Of a stretch of 64,000 nt of DNA, positions 34,311 through 46,100 are shown one piece after another. The translations under genes and the position numbers were made by a program. The notes beneath the pieces were generated by a model that ran no database searches, had not been told where the DNA came from, and saw nothing but the letters and a program-made list of their open reading frames with translations. The stretch covers positions 61,133,704-61,197,703 of the forward strand of contig CM045990.1 of NCBI GenBank assembly GCA_025175895.1, given 5' to 3'. The number at the start of each line of letters is the position of its first letter. Positions within the stretch are counted from its first letter, which is position 1. The stretch comes from Wurfbainia villosa. Lineage: Eukaryota > Streptophyta > Magnoliopsida > Zingiberales > Zingiberaceae.

Positions 34311-36014
34311 TGAAGATCCTACAGAAGAATGTCTGGGACATCTTTGTGGATGGATCTTCAGGAGTTGGAGGAAGTGGAACCAGAGTGGTACTAATATCTC
34401 CGTTAGATGAAGAAACCCGTATCGCCATTTGCTTCGGGTATAAATCATCCAACAATGAAGCGGAGTATGAGGCAATTTTGGCTGGATTACAAGCAACTAG
34501 GATAGTGGGAGCCACCTCAGTCATAATTCATTCAGATTCTTAATTGGTCATGTCACAACTCAAAGGTACTTTTTTCATTCAGGAGGATAGGTTACAGAAA
34601 TACTTTGGGACTTTTGATAAATGAATGACTCATTTCAAGAAGTAACCCTACAGCAAATCCCGAGAGAAGCGAATCGAAGAGTAGATGAGTTGGCTCGGTT
34701 GGTTAGTGCCTTAGAAGGATGGAGGCTTTCAGGCTCTATCTGTGTGGAAGTTCCTCATTCCTTGAACGTAATAATACATCCAACTAGAGAACCGACATCA
34801 TGGCTTATCTGCAGCATGGAAATATTCCAGTCGAAGGTGGGGCAGCCTCAGCTTTATTAAGAAGAGTGAAGCAATTCGTAATTATTGATGGAACTCTATA
34901 CAAGATGTCTTTTGGGCGGCCTCTACTGAAGTGTCTGGGAAAAGAAGACATCGAGTGGGTACTCAGAGAAATACATGAAGGATGTTGTAGCAACCATTTG
35001 GGAGGAAGGGCATTAACTCGGAAAGTGTTATTAGTCGAATACTTTTGGCCCACCCTTCATCAATATGCAACACATCTAGTACAAGACTGTCTGGCCTGTC
35101 AAAAGCATAGCAACAGGTTAGAGCGGCCCTCCAAGTTGATGAAGGTCACAGTTGCTTCCTGCCTCTTTGATTAGTGGGGAATGGATATAGTCGGTCTGAT
35201 GCCTACAGCCCCCTTACAGAAGAAGTTCTTGTTAGTGGCAGTGGATTATTTCTCTAAATGGGTGGAAGTTGAACCTCTAGCCAAGATCACAGAGAGTGTA
35301 GTAATACAATTTCTTTGGAAGAACATTGTTTGTCGTTATGTAGTTTTCTGAAAGTTGGTCAGTGACAATGGACGTCAGTTTCAGGGTCGAAAGATTAGGG
35401 AGTGGTGCCAAAGTCTCAATATTCAACAAATCTTCACCTCGGTAGCTCACCCCCAAGCCAATGGTTAGGTGGAAGTAATCCACAAAATCCTCATTCAAGG
35501 TTTAAAAACTAAGTTGGGTGCCAAACAAGGGAATTGGGTAGATAAGTTGCTCAGGATATTATAGGCTTATCGAACTACACCCAAAACAGCTATTGGAGAA
35601 ACTCCATTCAGTCTAGTGTACGAAACTGAAGTCGTCATCCCAATAGAAACCATTTTGAATAGTGCCCGAGTTGAAGCTTATGAGCCAAAGCATAACCAAA
35701 TTATGAGATGTACTAAATTAGATCTGTTGGAAGAAAGGTGGGAGCAAGCTCGAATCCGGGTTGAAGCATACAAGTAAAGAATGCAGCAAGACTTTAACAA
35801 GAAGGTAGTGTCGAAGAGGTTTCAAGAGGATGACTTAGTTTTGAGCAAAGTCAATCCTGCCGGAGATCCTGAAAAGTTAGCCCCTAATTGGGAAGGACCT
35901 TATACAGTCACTCGCTGAGTTGCTGGGTCGACGTATTACTTAAAAGATGTCGAAGGCAAGGAGTTACCTAGGCCCTGAAATGTTGTGAATTTAAAGTATT
36001 TTCATGCTATGTAA
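34311..36014 (+). pseudogene. Ty3/gypsy (Tat-like) RNase H-integrase remnant
   Basis: Begins with an RNase H of the plant Tat type: FVDGSSGVGGSG, SSNNEAEYEAILAGL (34346-34543) and QIPREANRRVDELA (about 34651). Integrase follows: the zinc-binding HEGCCSNHLGGR and CLACQKH (34976-35108), then DIVGLMPTAP, FLLVAVDYFSKWVE, SDNGRQFQG, HPQANG, AYRTTPKTAIGETPF and NWEGPYTV up to a C-terminal NLKYFHAM and stop near 36014. At least seven in-frame stops, no gag, protease or reverse transcriptase, so a 5'-truncated relic cut by the LTR fragment to its left. Confidence 0.88.
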
Positions 36015-36455
36015 TTAGGAGATATCAATGAAAAGAGTTATATGTTACATGTTTGTTATTACTTATAAAAATGAGGAATGCAACTCAACCACAGTTTCCT
36101 GTTGTTGCAATCAATAGTCCGCTACACTTATAAAGAGAAGGAAAGTAAGGAAATCACAGTTTAAAAGGGTCAAGAAGATTTGCTATTAAGAAAGAGTAAT
36201 GCAATTCAAATATTGTCCTGCATCATTGAAATCAGTAATTGTCCACAACCACAAGAAGAAGAAAGAGAATAGTAAAAAAATTATAGCTTAAAATGGTTGG
36301 GGGGGTAACGTCTAAAGTCAAGTTCCTAGTTCAAAAAAGGAGTTGGTTGATGAGCCAGAGGGAACCCTTGAGCAACATACTGTCTGATAGCCTCATTGAA
36401 ATCATCCTTGTAAGTGGCTTGCATTAGGGGCTTCAGGTGTTGGTTTTGCCCGGAA
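36015..36455. other. Noncoding stretch after the Tat-like integrase
   Basis: AT-rich sequence with repeats of GCAACTCAA/GCAATTCAAA and AAGAAGAAAG types, then a G run at 36299-36305. On the minus strand 36460-36326 an uninterrupted frame reads with HLKPLMQATYKDDFNE and AIRQYVAQGFPLAHQP before a stop. No family is recognised; Tat elements are known to carry antisense frames after integrase, so it may belong to this relic. Confidence 0.4.
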
Positions 36456-36828
36456 GCTCTGATACCAATTGAAGGGATTTCCCTTGTCGAGTCCGTGAGA
36501 GGAAACTTCGCTTCCCCTTCACCTCGGTTGCTTAACCATGGTGATCCCTTCGATGTCCTCGGATTAAAAATGTAATCCTAGACAAAAGGGATTCCCAAGA
36601 CAACCAAGTCATCGTCGTGCTATTCGTTTAGAGAGGTCACTTGAACAAACTAGTTGTTCAAGCGACCATCCTCTATTCTACGAGTAGCCACGGAATAGAC
36701 GATGTCCGGATCGCCGGTTTTTGTGTTTATACTCGGGATCTCAGTATTATTTAGCCTATTTACAGAAATATAACATGCTTATATTTGTAAAACAAAAACA
36801 AGCAATGAATAAAAGAGAAAGAAGAATA
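36456..36828 (-). repeat. J-related LTR 3' fragment plus primer site
   Basis: In transcript sense the last 360 bp of an LTR related to J: CGGCGATCCGGACATCGTC, GGCTACTCGTAGAATAGAGG, CTTGAACAA and CTCTAAACGAATAGCACGACG all occur in the same order at 41860-41965. It ends CCCTTCA at 36470 and is followed by TGGTATCAGAGC (36467-36456). The leader after it does not match J, so this was a different element sharing the LTR end. The left part of the LTR is lost at the junction with K near 36828. Confidence 0.75.
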
Positions 36829-37560
36829 GGTTTTGAAGACTCAATGTCCCTCTTCTAAGGAGGAGAGAGATCGCATGGATAAGATCCCTTATGCATCACT
36901 ATAGGGTCTATCATATGCGCCCATGCTTTGTACTGTCTGACATCTCGTATGCTTTGAGCATGAGTAGATACGATCGGATCGGTGAAAGTCAGCTGGATAG
37001 CGGTCAAAAATATTCTTAAGTACTTACGAAGAACGAAAGAATATTTCCTGATATTTGGAGGCAATGAGGAGCTAACTGTAAAGGGTTACAGTGATGCAAG
37101 CTTCCAAACAGACAAGGATGACTATAGATCGTAATCGGGGTACGTGTTTTGCCTGAATGGTGGAGCTGTGAGCTGGAAGAGTTCGAAGCGAGACACGATT
37201 CTTGATTCTACAATGAAGCCGAGTATATTGCGCGATCTCGATGCAGAAAGGAGGCTATTTGGCTCAAGTTCATCGCTGAACTTGGGGTAGTTCCTAGCAT
37301 TGCAGATCCAATAGACCTCTATTGTGACAACAATGGGGCTATTGCACAGGCTAAGGAACCTCGATCACATCAGCGGACCAAACACATACTGCGGCGCTTC
37401 CATCTCATTCGAGAGATCATCGATAGAGGAGATGTGAGGATATGCAGAGTACCAACAGAAGCTAACATCGCAGATCCATTGACCAAGGCTTTGTACGAGA
37501 GGAAGCATGATGGTCACACTAGGTCACTAGGTATTAGATATCATAGTGATTGGTACTAGT
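36829..37560 (+). pseudogene. pol: Copia K reverse transcriptase/RNase H end
   Basis: Plus-strand copy of the 3' third of C's pol (C 20017-20754). Readable pieces: AVKNILKYLRRTKEYFLIFG, GYSDASFQTDKDDYRS followed by a stop, FCLNGGAVSWKSSK, then after a frameshift LYCDNNGAIAQAKEPRSHQR, KHILRRFHLIREIIDRGDV and NIADPLTKAL, ending in RYHSDWY and stop near 37559. RNase H aspartates are present. The upstream end is cut at about 36829. Confidence 0.88.
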
Positions 37561-37573
37561 GCTAGTGGGAGAT

Positions 37574-39432
37574 TGTTAGTTAAAGCCCTAGAACCAATCA
37601 TATGATGGTTGAATAGGGAACATTTTGTATCATATTCTATAAAGGCAAAGGATTGGTTATTATATTTACATCTTGCTTGTGCCAGCTAATTTAAATATAA
37701 TAATGCCCTAGAAAAGTAGGTTCTTATCTACAGCACCAAAATTGGCAGAATTGATTATGAGAGGCTGTATAGAACACTTTCCTAAATGTTCTAGTCGAGT
37801 ATTAATATGCAAGGGCAATATTAATACATAAAGACTAGCATGTAGGTCAATTGATGACTTGATCTCACAAGTCATGGATATATGATATCAAGTTGACACA
37901 TGGGTATATATTGGAGAATATATACTGAACTGACCCGCCATGAGAAAGTTTCATGGATCGTTATATGAGTGTCATAAACTTTCTCATGTGACTATTGGTA
38001 TGAATAGTCCTTAGACCTGAAGTCACTACGGTTCCCTACATAAGGAGTTATGTACTTTGGTATCGTCAAACGTCACCCGTAACAGGTGGACCATAAAGCG
38101 ATTCTTGGGTATGTAACAAATTATGCGGAGGGATGTGAGTGATGTAGATGGGATCTATCCCTTCCATATGAGCCAGAGTGATATCGGTGGGCCCTTGATT
38201 GAGTAGAACTACTAAAACGCATGGCCATGCTCGAATGAGTCAATATGAGATATTGAGCTCATTTGTTTGAGTTAGTTTACTCAGGGATCAAGAAACACAT
38301 AGATTGATCGAGGATGACAGGTCTATGCCTCATTGATCAATCTGATATCAAGGATAGAAGGACACGGTCATATATTATAGTAGTCACGGAAAGGTTAGTC
38401 GGATCTTGACTTATCTCGTAACTTGGGTAGCAATGATGTATTGCTAGATGTCGCTCATTGCTTGTGTATCTAAAAGAGTTTAGGTCCACTGCCAACGTTA
38501 TGAGAGCCTATAGGGTCACACACAAAGAGCATGATAATTAGAGGAATTAGAGTAATTCTAGTTTGACTAGAATAATTTGGGAATAAGCTTAAGTACAAAA
38601 TGGTTTTTGGACTTTAAGCTTAATGAGAATTTTAGCTAATTGATTTAATGAGATTAATTCAATATGTTACCTTATTGATTTAATAAGATTAATTCAATAT
38701 GATAACATAAGCTTAATTGAATTAATAAGATTAATTCAATATGATAACATAAGCTTAATTGAATTAATAAGATTAATTCAACATGCATGAATGCCACATA
38801 AGCATGCCACATAAGCATGCCACCTAAGCATCCACCTAAGCTAGATAAGGTGGAAGGGGACAAAATGGTTTTTGTCTCCTTAAGTGGCACCAAAACAAAA
38901 GGAGTCTCAATGCAATGGATTGCATTAAATTGTAGGAGGTGAAAGGGTTTTGCCAACCCTATAAAAGGCCCCCTGGAGTGGCCGGCCAAAGTATCATTTG
39001 GATTGTGATTGTGGTGTGGTTGTGAGAGAGAGCTTGAGAAGCTTGGTGGAAGCTTTGGTTGTGTGGCTTTGTGAGTGTAGGCTAGCAAGAAGAGTAGTCT
39101 TCTTCCTCCTTTCTCTTCTTCCCTAGATTCCTCTCCTTTAGGGACTTCTCTAGCAAGAAGTAAAGGAGAGCTCTTCTAGTTTCTCTTGTGAGACAAGAGC
39201 TTGCTCGTGTGGATACGTATAGAGGCACGGACACTTGAACGTGCTAAAGATCCAACAAACCGAAAGGAAAAGCGGGATTAACAAGGGCACGCAACAAAGG
39301 TAATCCTCTCCTATAAGATAGGTTTGGTTTAGAGAAATTTATTTTATACGAGTTTGCTTTCACATGGATCACTTGGAAGGGATCCTATTTTCCGTTGCAC
39401 ATATGCCATTTGGCATACGAGATTTCCCTACA
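37574..39432 (+). repeat. 3' LTR of copia K (1859 bp)
   Basis: Follows the tract GCTAGTGGGAGAT and begins TGTTAGTTAAAGCCCTAGAA; ends TTTCCCTACA. The interrupted LTR of L has the same ends and, with H removed, the same 1859 bp length. A TATAAAAGG box is at 38960-38968, about 470 bp before the end. Several AATAAGATTAATTCAA repeats stand at 38640-38785. Confidence 0.9.
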
Positions 39433-40208
39433 GGAGGTCTGAGATTACCTACTGAATAATTAATGAGGGGGAACAGTCTGAAGGCGAAAGAGAAGTAGGA
39501 ATAGGGAAATTGGATGGTCCAGGTGACATGGACATTGGGGTGGAAAATGTGGTGGAAAATGTACAAGTAGCCGGGGGATGTGGCCATTGGAAGCTCCTCT
39601 TCGACCAGAGAAGGTACACCAGAGGAGAAATCATGGTTGGACCATTGACAGAGATTCCCAAAGGCTATATGACGATTAGCAAAAAGTGGGGTACTTGAAG
39701 GGAGAGGTAATGGTTGTGAAAGGGTTGATGGAATGGGAGAGGAGGGGAGCATGGTAGGGGTTGATTCAGGGGGTGTAAGTGAGGCAAATGAAGAAGAGGG
39801 GCTGGTGACAGCAGTGTCTTCTTCTTGCTTTCGTCGATGCACCGCTCCTCACAACCTGGTTTGCATATGTAGAAATGGGAGAGGTGACGCAGAGTTACGA
39901 AGAAGTGGAGGCGGAGAGGATGGAAGGCTAGGGTTTTGTGATGACACAAATGAGGAGGTAGAAGACAACGGTATAGGCAAGAGATTTATAGTAGATGATT
40001 GGGGGACAATAGAGAATGACGCCCCCAAGGTAGAAGGAGGGGACGTTATGGAGGAAGTGACAGAGCGAAATTCTACTGGAGCCAAAGTCGTAGGCGGGGG
40101 TGCGAGATCAACAGGCATCTGAACCAAGCTTAGTGGGAATCTCATAGTTGTCTGGAAGTTGCTTTCTGTAGGTGAGCCCTCATTTTGTCAGAAGAGGAAG
40201 GATTGGGG
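39433..40208 (-). other. Unrecognised coding-like stretch, part 1
   Basis: Right of K and left of J is the only non-LTR-like sequence of any size. The minus strand is Pro/Ser-rich and open: 40145-39849 (98 codons, e.g. LAPPPTTLAPVEFRSVTSS) and 39842-39369 (157 codons, e.g. SPSSSFASLTPPESTPTML), with one stop and a frame change between. It continues across J at 48979. No family is recognised; a decayed host gene or a LINE/other transposon frame are both possible, as is chance openness in a purine-skewed strand. Confidence 0.35.
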
Positions 40209-42104
40209 TGTTGGGATGTATACTGAAAAGTCTATCTTTTGTATGAACATCTTTATTTTGAAATAAGAATCACATAATCATTGTTTGCATATTTTTATGG
40301 TTATGTATATTGTCTAATATATTACATTGTAGATAACATGGTGTGTGGTGTCACACGGGAGACCATGTTATTGGCTCCTTGTAAAGTATAAGTAAAGGCT
40401 CACAATTGAGATGACTTTGGACAAACCATCGGAATGGTTGTAGTGTGATTTGGTATTGGTTTGTCTTGACCATAGAATCACACTAGTGCACTTTGTGTGT
40501 ATTGAGCAGGACCGACTTAGAGGTGATTCGATTTATTGCTGATTAAATAATTGAATCGGACCTCAGATATTATATTGTACATACTCTTAATCCCGATATA
40601 ATAACGGGCACATATACTTAGTATTCATCTCTTTGATTTACCAATGGGCGAGATTTATAGATTAAATCGATAGGCTCGGTAAGTTTGGAAATGATATTAT
40701 TTATATGGTGTGTCATTGATTATAGGAGGAAATCGTGTCCTATATATTAGGATGATGATGTCCCCTTGAGGATCTCAAAAGGTTCATCATGTAAACCCTG
40801 CAGGTGGACTTGGTCCGGCATGATGAAAAGGTTGAGTGGTACTACTCATGGAGTTATATGTTGATTAATTAATGGTCAGTAAATTAATTAATCGACGGAC
40901 ATTCGAGATCTTAAACACGGGGAGAAAATGTACAAATAATATATCGAGCCCATATTATTTTATGGGGGTTGGTGAGGTAGATCAATGATAATCCTTTAGT
41001 GGATTGGATTATCATTAATGGATCGGACTTTATGTGGGCTTGATCCATGGGTGGCCAAGATCCAACTCCTCCTCATGGTCCCTATTGTAGCCTATTAACA
41101 CCTCATGAAGCTTAGATCCAATGGATAGAAACAAAACTCTAGATCCAAAGGTAGAGATTAAATCTCTAAGATCCGACGGTTGAGATTAAATCTCTAGATC
41201 CGACGGTTGAGATTAAATCCCTAGAACCAATGGTGGAGATTAAAAGGAGGCTTATCCCTAACTCTATAAAAGGAGAACAAGGGGTTGGCATGGAGAACAT
41301 TAAGAGAAGCTAGGGTATTTGGAGATTGGCGGCAAGAGCTTGGAGCTAGGGTTTGGGCTTGGCGGCACCTAATAAGGAAAGTTTTTCCTTGTCTTCTTCT
41401 TCTTCCTCAAGCTGTCGACACCCATTGAAGTTTTTCCACCTCTTGGCCGGCGTCCAAAGTAGGTGCTCTCCTTCTCCTTGGCTGATGGAACAAAGGATTA
41501 GGGTCCTCCCTTGAAGCTTTTGGCCGGCAACCATTAATCTCCTCTTCCTTCTTGGCCGGCGGCAAGCTCCATCCTTGGAGGTTGTTGGTTGGTTGAAAGA
41601 AGGAAAAGAGCCTTGTTTCTATTCTTCCTCTTGCTTAGAACGAGCAAGGAAGGAAGATTGGCGATCTAGGAGCTTCAACTTTTGGTAGATCGTCCCCCCA
41701 CACGACGTCCGAAAGGAGGAAGGTCATACATTAGAAGATCGAGAGGTATATCGATTCTCTATTCTCTTTTGTAACATGTTTGTTTTTATTTTTCAATTAT
41801 GAGCATGATATATTATGTTTGTGGATAAATAATACTTGGATCCCGAACATAAACACGAAAGCCGGCGATCCAGACATCGTCTATTCCGCGGCTACTCGTA
41901 GAATAGAGGTTGGTCGCTTGAACAATAAGTTTGTTCAAGTGACCTCTCTAAACGAATAGCACGACGATGACTTGGTTGTTTGGGCAATCCCTTTTGTCTA
42001 GGATTAAATTTTTTTTTAATTCAGGGACATCGATGGGATCGCCATGAACAAGCGACCGAGGTGAAGTGGGAAGCGAAGTTTCCCCTCACGGATCAAACCC
42101 ATCA
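40209..42104 (+). repeat. 5' LTR of copia J (1896 bp)
   Basis: Begins TGTTGGGATGTATACTG, ends ATCAAACCCATCA. A TATAAAAGG box at 41265-41273 would start transcription. Just upstream (about 41140-41245) lie four tandem units of about 27 bp built on GAGATTAAATCTCTAGATCC; the 3' LTR has three. Confidence 0.95.
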
Positions 42105-42106
42105 AT

Positions 42107-42119
42107 TGGTATCAGAGCC
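42107..42119 (+). other. Primer binding site of copia J
   Basis: TGGTATCAGAGCC two bases after the LTR end; exact complement type of initiator Met tRNA. Confidence 0.95.
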
Positions 42120-43162
42120 AAGGTTTCCAGTTTTGTGTGTTTAGGATTCGGTTACTCTTATGCATTTTTTCCATATATTATATGTGTCAGATAATAGTAG
42201 GATATGCGTAGGTTAACTATTTGGTTGCAGGCATAAGATCCGACTATTATGGCCATATGTGTGTATGTGATTGTATGTTTATATTTTGTTGAATCCTCGG
42301 GGTTGACAAGGCTAGTATTTAATATTTGTAAATTAGATACGGCATTGTTTAGCCACTCTTTTTATTTTAGTTTACTTTCGATCTAGATTTCATGTACACT
42401 CCCTCGTGGAGTATAGGATCGATGGATGTAAATTAAAATAGATTTTAGTCTCAGCTCGGATCTCCGGATGGCTCGTACATGGCGTAGGAGGAGCAGACGA
42501 GAAGGCGATGCGACGGGAGACATATTGAAGTCAAAACCCATAATAGTTGGAAAATAATTTATTTTTCATATTTATTGCTTATTATTTGATATGCATGTCG
42601 TAGGCTAGAAAATTCCTCATTTTCAAATTACTAAGTGGGAGAGGGAAATTTTTTATAAATTCCCATGGCTCCATTACGATTTGACAAGTGATGCAAACAA
42701 ACTTGCACGTCGGCTCTGAGTGCCTTCCTCCCCATCGGATGAGTTTGTTTGCGGATCACAAGGTCAAATATGGTTATAGGAAATTATTAAGGAGTGTGTG
42801 TACTTCCCCATCGGAAGGTACATAACCCGAGATAATTACCTTGGTACCGAGTAGAGTAATGGTGAACACTTAGATACAAATATAAGTATCCTCCCCATCG
42901 GAGTCACTGCTTTTATTTGTAGGGACAAAGAGGAACCAACTATTAATTTTACTTGTCAAAAAGTTAAGTTGACAAAATAGTAAAATTAATGGGTAAAACC
43001 TCCTCTTACAAATGTAGAATTCGTATACGTCCACACTATCGTGGCATATGATATTCTCGGTGTTTTGAGGTGTTGGTTGATTTTAAAATTTTATTGTTTG
43101 AGGAATCAATAATTTTTTGAAATCTAATGTTTTGATTTATGTGATTCTTAGGTTTTCTTTCA
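42120..43162 (+). other. Leader of copia J with three constant-apex hairpins
   Basis: Noncoding. The decamer TCCCCATCGG occurs at 42729-42738, 42805-42814 and 42892-42901. Each copy is flanked by self-complementary arms of different sequence: 42679-42703 with 42742-42769; 42799-42807 with 42813-42822; 42876-42886 with 42910-42920. A fourth hairpin without the decamer follows (42942-42952 with 42980-42990). Confidence 0.82.
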
Positions 43163-46100
43163 AAATGACTTTCAACCCACTTGTTGTGATACTGAAAGAG
43201 AACAAATTTACTTGACCCAACTATGTTGATTGGAAGAGAAATCTAGACATTGTCTTGACTGCTGAGGAATACAAATATGTACTCCTTGAAGAGTGCCCTC
43301 CTAAGCCTGCAGATGATTCTGGGGAAAAGGAGAGAGAGTTATAAGAAGTGGATCAAGGCCGATGAGATGGCGTAGTGTTACATTTTGGCATCTATGTCAA
43401 ATGTACTGCAACATCAACATCAAGTCATGCCCACTGCTTATGACATGATGCTCAATCTCAAAGAGCTTTTCGGACACCAGAATCGGGCTGTGAGGCAAGA
43501 AGTCATGAGAAACTTGATGACAACCACCATGATCGAGGGAACACCCATGAGGGATCATGTTCTCAAGATGATGGCTCATTTGAATAAGCTGGAGGTCCTT
43601 GGAGCTGAGATCGATGGGGAAACCCAGGTCGATATCATACTCCAGTCTCTACCTAGGAGTTTTGAGCAGTTTCGCCTGAACTACAACATAAACAAGAGGT
43701 TGTATTCATTGGCAGAACTTCAGACAGAACTCCAGGCGGCAGAGGGGCTATTTCGTCAGAGTGCTCAGGCACATGCCATGGTGACCCAAAAGGTTTTTAC
43801 TTCTAAGCCGAAAGGCAAGAAGAAGAAACAAACTGGGGAGAAGGCTGTGGGAGGTACTCAGGGAGGAGTGAAGAAGCCGAAAGGCAAGTGCTTCACTTGT
43901 AAGCAGACTGGACACTGGAAGGACTGCCCCAACCGCAAGCAGAACAAAGGTATATCTTTTGGTCAAGTCATTGAAACATGTTTAGCAGTGTTATCTACCA
44001 GCACCTGGTGTGTAGATACGGGAGTCACTGATCATGTCTGCAATACTTTGCAGGGGTTCCAGGAAACCAGACGACTAGCTGAGGGGGAGATTACCGTGTA
44101 CTTGGGCGATGCCACAAAGGTAGCGGCAGTTGCAGTGGGAGACATTCATTTATCTTTTGAAAAGAATAAAGTGTTGGTTCTTAAGAATTGCCTTTTTGTA
44201 CCCTTATTTAGAAAGAATTTAATTTCGATTTCTAAATTGTTTGTGGATGGATATTCTATTTCTTTTAATGACAGAGTTGTTATAAAAAGGAATAGGGACA
44301 TTATCTGTTCTGGTACATTGATAGGAAATTTGTACACACTTGAACCAAAAGCTCCCAAGATGCAAATTAAAATTAATAACTCATCTTCTAATTCCAATAA
44401 GAGAAAAGAACCTTCGAAGATGAACCAAACATATCTTTGGCATCTTAGGCTTGGTCATATTAACCTAAGAAGAATTCAAAAGTTGATAGCTGATAGACCT
44501 TTGGGTTCATTAGTGGTGGAGGATTTCCCAACCTGCGAATCTTGCTTGGAGGGTAAAATGACAAATAGGCCTTTTAAGGCCAAGGGGTATAGAGCCAAAG
44601 ATGTGTTAGAATTGGTTCACTCTGATTTGTGTGGTCCTATGTCTATCCAGGCTAGAGGTGGTTTTGAGTATTTCGTCTCTTTTATAGATGACTACTCGAG
44701 ATATGGATACATTTACCTGATGCACCGCAAGTCTAAATGTTTTGACAAGTTCAAAGAATTCAAGGCTGATGTGGAGAAACGTCAAGGTAAAAGTATCAAG
44801 ATACTATGATCTTATCGTGGTGGCGAGTACCTCTTAGGAGAGTTTAGGAATTACCTATCAGAGGTTGGAATTCAATCCCAATTGACTGCACCTAGCACAC
44901 CCCAGTAGAATGGTGTAGCAGAGCGAAGGAATAGGACTCTTATGGAGATGGTTAGATCGATGATGAGTTATTCTGAGTTGCCAGATTCGTTCTGGGGATA
45001 TGCTCTAGATACGGCGGTGTACATTCTGAACTTAGTTCCATCTAAATCAGTGCCTTCTACTCCCACAGAATTGTGGACTAGGCGAAAACCTAGTCTAAGA
45101 CATATTTGGATATGGGGGAGTCCAGCACATGTGCTGAAGGCAGATGCTAGTAAGTTGGAACCTCGTACAGAAGTATGCATGTTCGTTGGCTATACTATAG
45201 GAACGAAGGGTGGTCTATTTTATAGTCCTAGAGATCAGAGGGTGATCGTTAGCACGAACGCCAGATTTCTAGAGGAAGACTATGTCATGAGCCACAAGCC
45301 CAAGAGTAAAATTATTCTGGAGGAATTAAAAGGGGAAGTCATTTCTTAGTACCACCGGTACAAGAAGATATACCACATGTCACTGCACCGCGTGTCACAG
45401 AGGATACACAGGTGATGCCTCATCGTAGTGGGAGGGTTGTAAGACAGCCTGATAGATTCATGTTCTTGGGAGAGTCTTTTGATTTGGTCCCTGGTGAACA
45501 TGAATCTGATCCCTGGACATATGACGAGGCAATCCAAGATAAAGATGCAGTATCTTGGCAAAGTTAAATGAATGCTGAGATTGAATCTATGGATTCGAAT
45601 CAGGTCTGGGAGCTAGTAGAACCACCCGATGGTGTAAAAACCATAGGATGCAAGTGGATCTACAAAAGAAAGATAGGAATAGATGGAAAGGTTGAGACCT
45701 TCAAAGCGAGGCTTGTTGTGAAGGGGTATACTCAAAAAAAGGGTATCGATTATGAGGAGACTTTTTCGTCGGTAGTCATGCTTAAGTCTATCCGGATTCT
45801 CTTATGCATAGCAGCTCATATGGATTATGAGGTGTGCCAGATGGATGTCAAGACAGCTTTCCTTAATGGAAGTCTTGAGGAAAACATCTATATGAAGCAA
45901 CCAGAGGGATTCATTGCTAAAAGCAAAGAGCATCTTGTGTGTAAGCTTAATCGGTCCATTTATGGATTGAAGCAGGCTTCGAGGTCTTGGAACATCCACT
46001 TTGATGAGCTAATCTAGTCTTATGGATTTATTCAAAGTTCGGATGAGTCTTGTGTATACAAGAGATGTGATGGAAACGTAGTTGTATTTCTTGTACTATA

